A DNA stretch of 5,188 nucleotides from the NCBI GenBank assembly GCA_937897665.1, contig CALCPB010000573.1, positions 1-5,188 on the forward strand, read 5' to 3'. Shown one piece after another: positions 1 to 5,188 of this stretch (position 1 is its first letter; the number at the start of each line of letters is the position of its first letter). This DNA comes from an uncultured Halomicronema sp. (GTDB taxonomy: Bacteria; Cyanobacteriota; Cyanobacteriia; Phormidesmidales; Phormidesmidaceae). The translations under genes were made by a program, and so were the position numbers. The notes below the pieces were generated by a model that searched no databases, was not told the DNA's origin, and worked only from the letters and a program-made list of their open reading frames with translations.

Positions 1-291
1 GACGGTAACGACGTCGATATCGGCGCTCACCGTGAGCCCGTTGCGCAGCTGGTCGAGTTGTTCAGCCGAGAGAAACCGCCCCAAACTTCTGAGTTCGTAG
101 GGCAGTTCACCGGTGCGGGCGAAGGTCTCTAAATTAGCCACGGATACGGAGTACTCCACCGCCCCAAAGTTGACGAAGAGGCGCTCGGTGCTCAATCCTG
201 GCAAGGCTATCAGCAGCCATTGCAGCATCAGGGCGACTAATAGCAACGCCCCATATTTCATCCGTCGGTTTGGCCATATTCTAATCGTCAT
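1..291 (-). CDS. DUF1400-type alpha/beta hydrolase, N-terminal part (cut by window edge)
   Basis: Ninety-seven residues are visible and the frame is still open at the left edge, so the C-terminal part is missing. After a short basic N-terminus (WPNRRMKYG) there is one hydrophobic segment at about residues 14-31 (ALLLVALMLQWLLIALPG), read as a signal peptide or membrane anchor. The following stretch (ERLFVNFGAVEYSVSV, then LETFARTGEL, then FLSAEQLDQLR) matches my memory of the N-terminal region of cyanobacterial DUF1400 proteins, which precede an alpha/beta-hydrolase domain. The catalytic part is not in the window, so activity and substrate are unknown. The start is uncertain: ATG at 291 is chosen, but an in-frame ATG at 333 would add 14 residues and one at 261 would remove ten. 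None has a strong ribosome binding site. It lies on the same strand as the exporter operon, about 250 bases downstream, and is probably a separate unit. Confidence 0.72.
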   Translation of the reverse strand, partial: MTIRIWPNRRMKYGALLLVALMLQWLLIALPGLSTERLFVNFGAVEYSVSVANLETFARTGELPYELRSLGRFLSAEQLDQLRNGLTVSADIDVVTV

Positions 292-538
292 AGAGCTACT
301 CAGAGTTTTGTCGCGATCGTGAATGGAGGACATCCCGCGTCGGCGATATCTCGCTTGATTTCGTCTTTCAGGTCTGATGTAATTAAACCAGGACGTTGTC
401 TAATCTTGGTCGGGATGAGGCCCCTTGCGCTTATCAGCTCTGACGTTTAGAAGGGTCATAAAGTTGGTGTTTCAAAGCCTTTGGCGCGGCCCGAAAAGGG
501 GCGAGAGGAAACAGCTATCATGACCAGCTTTATCTATA
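292..538. other. Spacer between devA and the DUF1400 gene
   Basis: No convincing gene is seen in these 247 bases. On the minus strand this is the downstream region of devA and the upstream region of the DUF1400 gene. I looked for an intrinsic terminator after devA. Only a weak four-base stem (GCCC at 489-492 with GGGC at 499-502) is present, with no T-run after it, so none is called. A possible minus-strand -35 (TAGACA, 402-397) lacks a matching -10. The piece at 506-526 resembles the E. coli lacZ start region and is treated in the findings. Confidence 0.5.
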
Positions 539-1246
539 CTAATCAGCATTTTCCACCGGGTCGGGCTGTTTTGACAGGCGGCCATCTTCCATATAAACAA
601 TGCGATCGGCAATATCGAGGATGCGGTTGTCGTGGGTAACCAGCAAAATGGTACAGCCCTGCTGCTTAGCCAAGTCATGCATGATGTCCACTACATCTCG
701 GCCCGATTTTTTGTCGAGGGCGGCGGTGGGTTCGTCGGCCAGTACGATCTTGGGCCGACTGACTAAGGCCCGAGCGATCGCCACCCGTTGTTTTTGTCCG
801 CCGGATAGGTCAGCGGGATAGTAGTCAGCGCGATCGCCCAAACCGACCCGTTCCAGCATTTCTCTGGCGCGCCGGTGCCGCTCTGCTTTCGTCCAAACTC
901 CGTGGACTTCCAGCCCCATCTGCACGTTTTCTAACGCCGTCAGGCTACCGTGCAGATTGTGGGCCTGAAAGATATAGCCGTTGTGACGGCGGGCCTGCAC
1001 CAATTCATTTTCTGTCGCGCCACAAATTTCATGGCCGACGACTTGCAAACTGCCTGATTGGGCCGATCGCAGACCGCCGATCAGCGTCAGCAGGGTCGTT
1101 TTACCCGAGCCCGATGGCCCGGTCATAATCACAATTTCGCCCGTTGATATTTCTAAATTAATGTCAAACAGCGCTTGTTTGCGCAGGCGACCCGTGCCAA
1201 AAAAGTGGTCGACCTGATGCACAACGATAGAGAGATCTTGGCCCAT
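539..1246 (-). CDS. devA: DevA-type ABC transporter ATPase
   Basis: This is the cytoplasmic ATP-hydrolysing subunit of a MacAB/LolCDE-like exporter, expected to work as a dimer on the DevC permease. Numbered from ATG at 1246 (235 aa), every nucleotide-binding element is intact: Walker A GPSGSGKT (43-50), Q-loop FQ (93-94), signature LSGGQ (147-151), Walker B IVLADE (167-172), D-loop ALD (176-178) and H-loop TH (204-205). The length fits the DevA/LolD class. The frame is open further upstream, with a TTG at 1285, but family similarity begins around the chosen ATG (DLSIVVHQVDHFFGTG). That ATG has no clear Shine-Dalgarno sequence. The gene lies 153 bases after devC, an unusually long gap for this kind of operon, and in the same frame as devC. 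It is the last gene of devBCA. The family assignment is very secure; the start is less so. Confidence 0.93.
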   Translation of the reverse strand: MGQDLSIVVHQVDHFFGTGRLRKQALFDINLEISTGEIVIMTGPSGSGKTTLLTLIGGLRSAQSGSLQVVGHEICGATENELVQARRHNGYIFQAHNLHGSLTALENVQMGLEVHGVWTKAERHRRAREMLERVGLGDRADYYPADLSGGQKQRVAIARALVSRPKIVLADEPTAALDKKSGRDVVDIMHDLAKQQGCTILLVTHDNRILDIADRIVYMEDGRLSKQPDPVENAD

Positions 1247-1376
1247 AGTGAGTGAATTCAATTTTGAAAGAGCAGAGAGGAGCAAACAGTCTTTAGGAGC
1301 CGCAAAAACAAGAGTCGTCGGGGCGGGTTTTGTGGATGCTTGGTATCGATAGAAATCAAGGTTCTCGCTAAATCCG

Positions 1377-1398
1377 CCCTGACCGCCGCCAGTCAGGG
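1377..1398 (-). other. Intercistronic hairpin just after the devC stop codon
   Basis: A perfect inverted repeat, CCCTGAC and GTCAGGG (7 bp arms, 8-base GC-rich loop), begins one base after the devC stop codon when read on the transcribed strand. No T-run follows, so it is not a canonical intrinsic terminator. It could protect the devBC mRNA 3' end, mark a processing site, or partly attenuate read-through into devA. These roles are inference; only the dyad is seen. Confidence 0.5.
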
Positions 1399-1399
1399 T

Positions 1400-2572
1400 T
1401 TAGAAAATATCAGCCGGGTCGGCGGCCTGCAGGCGGCGAGTGGCGATCGCCCCCGAACCGCCACACATGACAAACGTCAGCACGAAGACCCCGGCGGCTC
1501 GACCGACCGTCATGACCATCGGCAGGGCCGTGGCGATCGACGCTAGCTGATAGATGCCTAAAGACACCACCAAACCCGGCACAAAGCCCAAGATCGAGAG
1601 AATGAGCGCCTCTTCAAACACGATGCCGAGCAGGTAAGAGTTGCGATACCCCATCGCACGAAAGGTGGCATATTCCCCCAGGTGGCTATTCACATCGGTT
1701 GAGAGCACCTGATACACAATCACCACCCCCACGATGAATCCCATCGCTGACCCCAGACCAAACACCACGCCGATTGGCGATTCTCCTTGAATATCGTTCA
1801 GCTCAAAGTCAACGTATTCCTCATGGGTCAAGACGTAGACGTCGTCGGGTAGCCGGTCTCTGAGGGCCCCTTGAGTCGCCTCCCAATCGGCGTCTGGCGC
1901 CAAGTCAATCAGGCCGATACTGACTGCACCGGCCTCGCGCCGGGGCGACAGCAGTAAAAAGTTTTGATTGCTGGTGATCAAGGCCCCATCATCACCAAAA
2001 GAGGCTCCCACTTCAAACAGGCCGCCCACCGTGATTGTGCGCAGCCCAATTTCTGTGGTGACGCGATCACCTAGTTCAACCTGATCGATCACCTGGCTGT
2101 AGTCGCCTCGGGCGGCACGGTCAAACAAAACGGTGTCGGGCAGTAGCACGGTGTCAAGCTGCTCATTGACCACGGGCAGTTCAAAGGCAGGGCGCTCAGG
2201 GTTTTGCCCAATCAGCAACATCGACGCCTCTTTATCCGTTTGCGGATTGCGCCAGGTGACGGAGCCGAGATAAAGGGCATCTGCCGCAACCACACCGGGC
2301 ACATCAAGCGCCTGGTAAAGCCGGCGACGGGTAAAGCTGCTCAGCTGGCCGAAGTTTTTGGCTTCGCTGCTGATCAGCACTAAGTCGGTTTGCAGGGCGC
2401 GCGGATACTGCGTGTTGCTTTTGTACAAAGCGTCGGCAAACCCCAACTGCATAAAAATCAAAATGTCGGCAAAGGTAATGCCGGCGATCGCCGTCAACAG
2501 GCGAATGGGGTCATGCTTGAGCTGCAGTAAGCCTAATGAGGTGCGCTGCTGTAGGGTTTTCCAGAGATGCAT
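1400..2572 (-). CDS. devC: DevC-type ABC exporter permease (FtsX/MacB-like)
   Basis: This is the inner-membrane permease of a DevBCA-type exporter, 390 aa, a usual length for the family. One transmembrane helix lies near the N-terminus (about 24-46, including the typical GITFADILIFMQLGF stretch). A large periplasmic domain follows (about 50-265). The FtsX-like core then has three helices at about 267-290, 313-343 and 357-377. The conserved cytoplasmic segment STDVNSHLGEYATFRAMGY (291-309) and the C-terminal ending AADPADIF are strong DevC hallmarks. In Anabaena the DevBCA complex exports heterocyst glycolipids together with a TolC-like protein. Many cyanobacteria carry several paralogues of unknown substrate, and this TetR-linked copy is more likely one of those. 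The ATG at 2572 is supported by a GAGG ribosome site nine bases upstream. The start is 14 bases after devB, so the two are probably translationally coupled. Confidence 0.94.
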   Translation of the reverse strand: MHLWKTLQQRTSLGLLQLKHDPIRLLTAIAGITFADILIFMQLGFADALYKSNTQYPRALQTDLVLISSEAKNFGQLSSFTRRRLYQALDVPGVVAADALYLGSVTWRNPQTDKEASMLLIGQNPERPAFELPVVNEQLDTVLLPDTVLFDRAARGDYSQVIDQVELGDRVTTEIGLRTITVGGLFEVGASFGDDGALITSNQNFLLLSPRREAGAVSIGLIDLAPDADWEATQGALRDRLPDDVYVLTHEEYVDFELNDIQGESPIGVVFGLGSAMGFIVGVVIVYQVLSTDVNSHLGEYATFRAMGYRNSYLLGIVFEEALILSILGFVPGLVVSLGIYQLASIATALPMVMTVGRAAGVFVLTFVMCGGSGAIATRRLQAADPADIF

Positions 2573-2578
2573 AGGGAG

Positions 2579-2585
2579 TTTCCTC
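2579..2585 (-). promoter_or_regulatory. Ribosome binding site of devC
   Basis: GAGGAAA on the minus strand lies in the 14-base gap between the devB stop and the devC ATG. Nine bases separate GAGG from the ATG. It is the clearest Shine-Dalgarno sequence in the operon and fixes the devC start at 2572. Its position right after the devB stop suggests reinitiation or coupling. Confidence 0.72.
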
Positions 2586-2586
2586 G

Positions 2587-3786
2587 TTACTCAGTGACGA
2601 TGCGAACAGTGACTTGCAAATTGGTTAGACCCGCAACGGCAGCGCTGGCGGCGTCATCAAGGCGAACGTGGACTTCAATCACTTTGGCGTCAATGTTGGC
2701 AGCAGGATTTTCATCCACCACCTGCTGCGACTCCACCTGCAGGCCAATGCGCTCGACCGTGCCGTTGAGTTCGCCCGCGATCACGGGCGAGGTAATCGTG
2801 ACCGGCTGCCCCGCCTGAATGCGCTGAATGTCACTTTGATACACCTCGGCGACTGCCATCATCTGCTGCGTATTACCCAGGGTGACGATGCCCTCGCTGG
2901 CAATGTTTTCACCAGGCCGAGTGTGAATTTTTACCACCTGTCCGGCTTGAGGGGCTTGCACATAGGCTTTGTCGAGATCCACCTGAGCAGCGGCGACAGC
3001 GGCCTGGGCCGCGGCCAATTCTGCCGCTGCTAGCTCCACATCAACGGGCCGCACTTCTGCCAGCTGATCGAGGGTGGCCTCAGCTCGCGCAATCTGTTCC
3101 TGAGTGGTGGTTTGTAAGCGATCTAGTTCTGCTTGGGCCTCTTGCAGCTGTTGTTGAGCGGTGTCATAGGTCAATTCTTTGGTGTCACGTTCCGAGGCCG
3201 AAATCGCCCCTTGCTGATAGAGCGACTCATACCGCTGATATTCCAAGCGAGCGTTTTCGACTTCGGCGGCTAAGCGGTTGATGGTGGCCTGCTGAGTCGC
3301 GAGGGTGCCCGCCTCTTCGGCCCGAAAGCGAGCAATTTCGGCCTCTTGAGCCTGCAATTCACCCGTTTTGACCCCGGCTTCGACCTGGTCGAGTTGCGCC
3401 TGGGCGATTCTGACCTGCTCTTCGGCACTGCGCAGGGCGGCTTGCAAACGGTCGCGGTTATCTAAAATGGCGACCACTTGCCCAGCGTCAACGCGATCGC
3501 CCTCCGCCACCAGCAGTTGCCCAATCCGCGTTTCTTGGGCCGTGGTGGGTGCCACTAAGCTGACGGCTTCCCCCTCGGGCTCAAGTCGCCCTAAGGCCGT
3601 CACCGTCGGAATCGGGACTGGTTCCACGGTCTCGACATCATTCCCTGACCACAAAATTCCCTGATTTTGCCAGATCCACCCCGCCGTCACGCCGATCGCG
3701 GCGACAGCCGCCGCACCCAATAGCAGCGATCGGCCGCGCGGTCGACTCACTGCCTCCATTTGCTGATTCAACAGATCTGAGCCCAT
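2587..3786 (-). CDS. devB: DevB-type periplasmic adaptor (HlyD/MacA-like membrane fusion protein)
   Basis: This is a 399 aa membrane fusion protein that should connect the DevC-DevA pump to a TolC-like outer-membrane channel. A basic cytoplasmic N-terminus (RPRGR) is followed by one transmembrane anchor at about 19-39. The first half of the lipoyl-like domain (about 61-112) contains GRLEPEGEAVSLVAP, the typical G-x-L-x-P-x-G-E pattern of DevB proteins. A long Glu/Gln/Ala-rich alpha-helical hairpin (about 112-272) would form the periplasmic coiled coil. The lipoyl domain is completed at about 273-305 (VQAPQAGQVVKIHTRPGENI), followed by beta-barrel and membrane-proximal regions with VAEVYQSDI (312-320). 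It is the first gene of the operon. Its promoter lies inside the large palindrome about 35-60 bases upstream, so repression by the divergent TetR protein is expected. The ATG at 3786 has only a weak GAG upstream; an ATG at 3759 would remove nine residues but keep the anchor. Confidence 0.93.
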   Translation of the reverse strand: MGSDLLNQQMEAVSRPRGRSLLLGAAAVAAIGVTAGWIWQNQGILWSGNDVETVEPVPIPTVTALGRLEPEGEAVSLVAPTTAQETRIGQLLVAEGDRVDAGQVVAILDNRDRLQAALRSAEEQVRIAQAQLDQVEAGVKTGELQAQEAEIARFRAEEAGTLATQQATINRLAAEVENARLEYQRYESLYQQGAISASERDTKELTYDTAQQQLQEAQAELDRLQTTTQEQIARAEATLDQLAEVRPVDVELAAAELAAAQAAVAAAQVDLDKAYVQAPQAGQVVKIHTRPGENIASEGIVTLGNTQQMMAVAEVYQSDIQRIQAGQPVTITSPVIAGELNGTVERIGLQVESQQVVDENPAANIDAKVIEVHVRLDDAASAAVAGLTNLQVTVRIVTE

Positions 3787-3819
3787 GGCATCTCACTGGC
3801 ATGACGTAAAGGACTTCTT

Positions 3820-3868
3820 GATCGTACTAAACGGTATGGTTTTGTCAACCGAACCGTTTAGTACGATC
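3820..3868. promoter_or_regulatory. Large palindromic operator between devB and tetR
   Basis: The 49-base interrupted palindrome is centred at 3844. Its outer arms, 3820-3835 and 3853-3868, are perfect complements over 16 bases (GATCGTACTAAACGGT and its reverse complement). After two mismatched pairs the symmetry resumes as GGTT (3838-3841) with AACC (3847-3850). A divergent TetR gene next to the operon it is likely to control normally has its operator here. The left arm covers the -10 and spacer of the devB promoter and the -35 sits at the centre, so bound protein would block RNA polymerase. The dyad is directly visible; its use by this TetR protein is inference from context. Confidence 0.8.
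3821..3848 (-). promoter_or_regulatory. Predicted sigma70-type promoter of devBCA
   Basis: On the minus strand there is a perfect -35 hexamer TTGACA (3848-3843), then a 16-base spacer and TACGAT (3826-3821, four of six matches to the -10 consensus). Transcription would start near 3814, leaving a 5' leader of about 28 bases before the devB ATG. The whole promoter is inside the palindromic operator. This is a consensus match only, but its position and spacing are good. Confidence 0.62.
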
Positions 3869-4061
3869 GATGTCGAAAATCGAACTATTCTTGCAATAGC
3901 CTTGGTTGGGAGTATTTGAGCAGTGGCTTTGTCTTTTTTAATGGGTTGTATTGAGTGACGGTTGGCGATCAACTCGCTGAAGGCCGTACTGTAGAGACTG
4001 AGATATAGACAGCGGTTTATGCTGAGGTATGTTTGCGTTGTCCCCGCTGGGAAGAGTGACG

Positions 4062-4709
4062 ATGTCCTTCGATTCGCCGTTCATCAAAGAACAATCAGAT
4101 AAGGGCAAAGCCATCTTGGAAGGGGCTTTTCAAGTCTTTTTGGGGCAGGGCTACGCCGCCGCCAGTATGGATCGGATTGCGGCAGCAGCGGGCGTTTCTA
4201 AGTCCACCCTATACAGCAACTTTCAAGATAAGCAGGGGCTGTTTTTGGCGCTCATGCGAGCGGTAACTTCTGCTAACCGTCAGGTGGTGTTTGAGCTGCT
4301 GTCAAAGTCTGATTTGGAAGATCGGCCCGATGTGGTGTTACGGCATCTTGCCAACCTGATGCTGGATGGTTTGTCTAACAATCAACCGTTGCTATCGTTG
4401 ATGCGACTCATTATTGGGGAGTCAGAACGGTTTCCGGATGTGGCGAAGACCTTCATCCTAGAAATTCAACAGCCGATGATCGAGCAGCTGTCGCTCTATT
4501 TATCTTCCCAAACGCAGCTGCGGTTATCGGATCCGAAGGTGGCGGCGCGGGTATTTTCCGGTGCGATGGTTCACTATCTGCTGGTGCAACGTGTGCTGCA
4601 CGGCGATGCGGTGACGCCCTTTGACCGCGATCGCATGATTGATGGCCTGATCGATATCATCACCAGCCAAGCCCATCGCAGTGACGAGCCAACGGCGGAG
4701 TCGGCTTAG
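4062..4709 (+). CDS. TetR/AcrR-family transcriptional repressor with AefR-like C-terminus
   Basis: This is a DNA-binding regulator transcribed divergently from devBCA and very likely its repressor. Numbered from ATG at 4062 (215 aa), the N-terminal TetR domain runs from about 14 to 60. Its helix-turn-helix reads MDRIAAAAGVSKSTLYSNF (36-54), followed by the usual QDKQGLF. The C-terminal half is all-helical, and SERFPDVAKTFI (121-132) with the RVFSGAMVHYLL region (163-174) resembles the AefR-like C-terminal domain (TetR_C_7) that forms the dimer and ligand pocket. An in-frame ATG at 4029 would add 11 residues (MFALSPLGRVT), but its GAGG is only one base from the ATG, while 4062 has GAAGAG at a usable distance; 4062 is preferred but not certain. 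Its own promoter was not resolved. A mirrored TACGAT (3862-3867) in the operator hints at autoregulation. The inducing ligand is unknown. The gene ends 26 bases from the convergent DUF2809 gene. Confidence 0.9.
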   Translation: MSFDSPFIKEQSDKGKAILEGAFQVFLGQGYAAASMDRIAAAAGVSKSTLYSNFQDKQGLFLALMRAVTSANRQVVFELLSKSDLEDRPDVVLRHLANLMLDGLSNNQPLLSLMRLIIGESERFPDVAKTFILEIQQPMIEQLSLYLSSQTQLRLSDPKVAARVFSGAMVHYLLVQRVLHGDAVTPFDRDRMIDGLIDIITSQAHRSDEPTAESA

Positions 4710-4735
4710 CAGGACGATCGCCAACCCTTCATCGC

Positions 4736-5131
4736 TCATGACTGAACAGAACGCCACTCTTTTTGATGGGTGCCGATGAATTTTTCCAGTCCGAGTAGGA
4801 GCAAAATGCCTACGCTGTAAGCAATCAGATCTTCTCCATCAAAGGTGGTGCCAATGATGGTTCGAGCCCAGACGGATGACCCCAATCCGAGGATTTCGAC
4901 AATCTTGAAATACTGCAGGATCTCAATCCCAAACGCAAAGATCAGCACACCTGCGGCTGCCGTCAGAATCGAAATTTTGAAGAATGTTCGGGCGATCGCG
5001 TAAATCAAAATCACGACTAAAACATCGCCCACGTAAGGACGAATAAAGTCGTCACGCACATAGAGCGCGATATAAAGCTCAATCAAAAATAAAATGATTG
5101 ATACGACAAAGTAATAGGCATTAAATCTCAT
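4736..5131 (-). CDS. DUF2809 family small integral membrane protein
   Basis: A 131 aa hydrophobic protein with four predicted transmembrane segments at about 5-24, 34-50, 53-71 and 101-117. The segment FIRPYVGDVLVV (29-40) and the stretch TTFDGEDLIAYSVG (95-108) match the pattern I associate with DUF2809, a family of short bacterial membrane proteins of unknown function. The length is typical. The C-terminus is polar (THQKEWRSVQS) and probably cytoplasmic. It converges on the TetR gene with a 26-base gap that shows no clear terminator hairpin. Nothing in its position links it to the exporter, since it is on the far side of the regulator and in the opposite orientation to it. The ATG at 5131 is used; only a weak GAG lies upstream. 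I cannot assign a function. Confidence 0.85.
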   Translation of the reverse strand: MRFNAYYFVVSIILFLIELYIALYVRDDFIRPYVGDVLVVILIYAIARTFFKISILTAAAGVLIFAFGIEILQYFKIVEILGLGSSVWARTIIGTTFDGEDLIAYSVGILLLLGLEKFIGTHQKEWRSVQS

Positions 5132-5188
5132 CGGCTCAGAGTGGAGGTTAGTCGGTAGCCCTAATTATCGTAGAGGGCCTCGTTGCCT

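Larger units (their letters stand above)
774..4999. repeat. Seven dispersed HIP1 octamers (GCGATCGC)
   Basis: Exact copies of the palindrome GCGATCGC occur at 774-781, 830-837, 1443-1450, 2484-2491, 3493-3500, 4627-4634 and 4992-4999. That is about one per 740 bases, against well under one expected in the whole window by chance. All seven lie inside coding genes: two in devA, two in devC, one in devB, one in the TetR gene and one in the DUF2809 gene. HIP1 enrichment is a known property of many cyanobacterial genomes, so this supports the taxonomic placement. It also suggests these genes are long-term residents rather than recent arrivals. Confidence 0.9.

Noticed and set aside
113..322. Plus-strand open frame of 69 codons at the left edge
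   Set aside because: It lies opposite the DUF1400 reading frame, which has a membrane anchor and family-like sequence. The plus-strand product has neither.
487..502. Possible intrinsic terminator after devA
   Set aside because: The stem is only four base pairs and no T-run follows on the transcribed strand.
520..639. Plus-strand 39-codon frame with a good ribosome site, antisense to the 3' end of devA
   Set aside because: The peptide has no recognisable features, and most of the frame is the complement of conserved devA coding sequence. Only its start region is kept as an observation.
1247..1285. TTG at 1285 as the start of devA
   Set aside because: The added residues (MLLSALSKLNSLT) do not resemble DevA N-termini and the codon has no better ribosome site than ATG 1246. 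The open frame here may be incidental.
2668..3033. Plus-strand open frame of 121 codons opposite devB
   Set aside because: It is antisense to a clear, well-conserved membrane fusion protein gene. The His/Arg/Leu-rich product looks like a shadow and has no domain I recognise.
4710..4735. Bidirectional terminator between tetR and the DUF2809 gene
   Set aside because: The 26-base gap shows no stable inverted repeat or T-run.
4524..4757. Minus-strand open frame of 77 codons across the tetR end
   Set aside because: It overlaps the TetR C-terminal coding region and the end of the DUF2809 gene, and its translation shows no protein-like pattern.
5164..5169. GATAAT on the minus strand as a -10 box for the DUF2809 gene
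   Set aside because: The matching -35 position falls at or beyond the window edge, so the promoter cannot be judged.

Overview
The window looks like a chromosomal segment of a cyanobacterium. Seven exact copies of the palindrome GCGATCGC (the HIP1 octamer typical of many cyanobacterial genomes) lie in 5.2 kb. The genes are also of cyanobacterial types: a DevBCA-type exporter, a DUF1400 hydrolase and a DUF2809 membrane protein. Base composition is moderately GC-rich. I cannot name the species.

Layout, left to right. (1) Positions 1-291, minus strand: the N-terminal part of a DUF1400-type alpha/beta hydrolase, cut by the window edge. (2) Positions 292-538: a spacer of about 250 bases with no convincing gene. 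(3) Positions 539-3786, minus strand: a three-gene operon read as devB (membrane fusion protein), devC (permease) and devA (ATPase). devB and devC are 14 bases apart, whereas devC and devA are separated by 153 bases holding a hairpin. (4) Positions 3787-4061: the divergent control region. It contains a 49-base interrupted palindrome with perfect 16-base arms, and a good sigma70-type promoter for devB is embedded in it. (5) Positions 4062-4709, plus strand: a TetR/AcrR-family repressor with an AefR-like C-terminal region. (6) Positions 4736-5131, minus strand: a small DUF2809 membrane protein convergent with the repressor gene. (7) Positions 5132-5188: a short upstream stretch with nothing certain.

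How the parts fit. DevA hydrolyses ATP and drives the MacB/FtsX-like permease DevC. DevB spans the periplasm and is expected to link the pump to a TolC-like outer-membrane channel encoded elsewhere. The divergent TetR protein very probably represses devBCA by binding the palindrome that covers the devB promoter, and releases it when a ligand binds, possibly the exported compound. The substrate cannot be read from the sequence.

The window is mostly a recognisable module rather than a wholly new system. The points most worth checking are the long two-part operator, the stop-free in-frame gap between devC and devA, and a short stretch near 506-526 that resembles the E. coli lacZ translation start.
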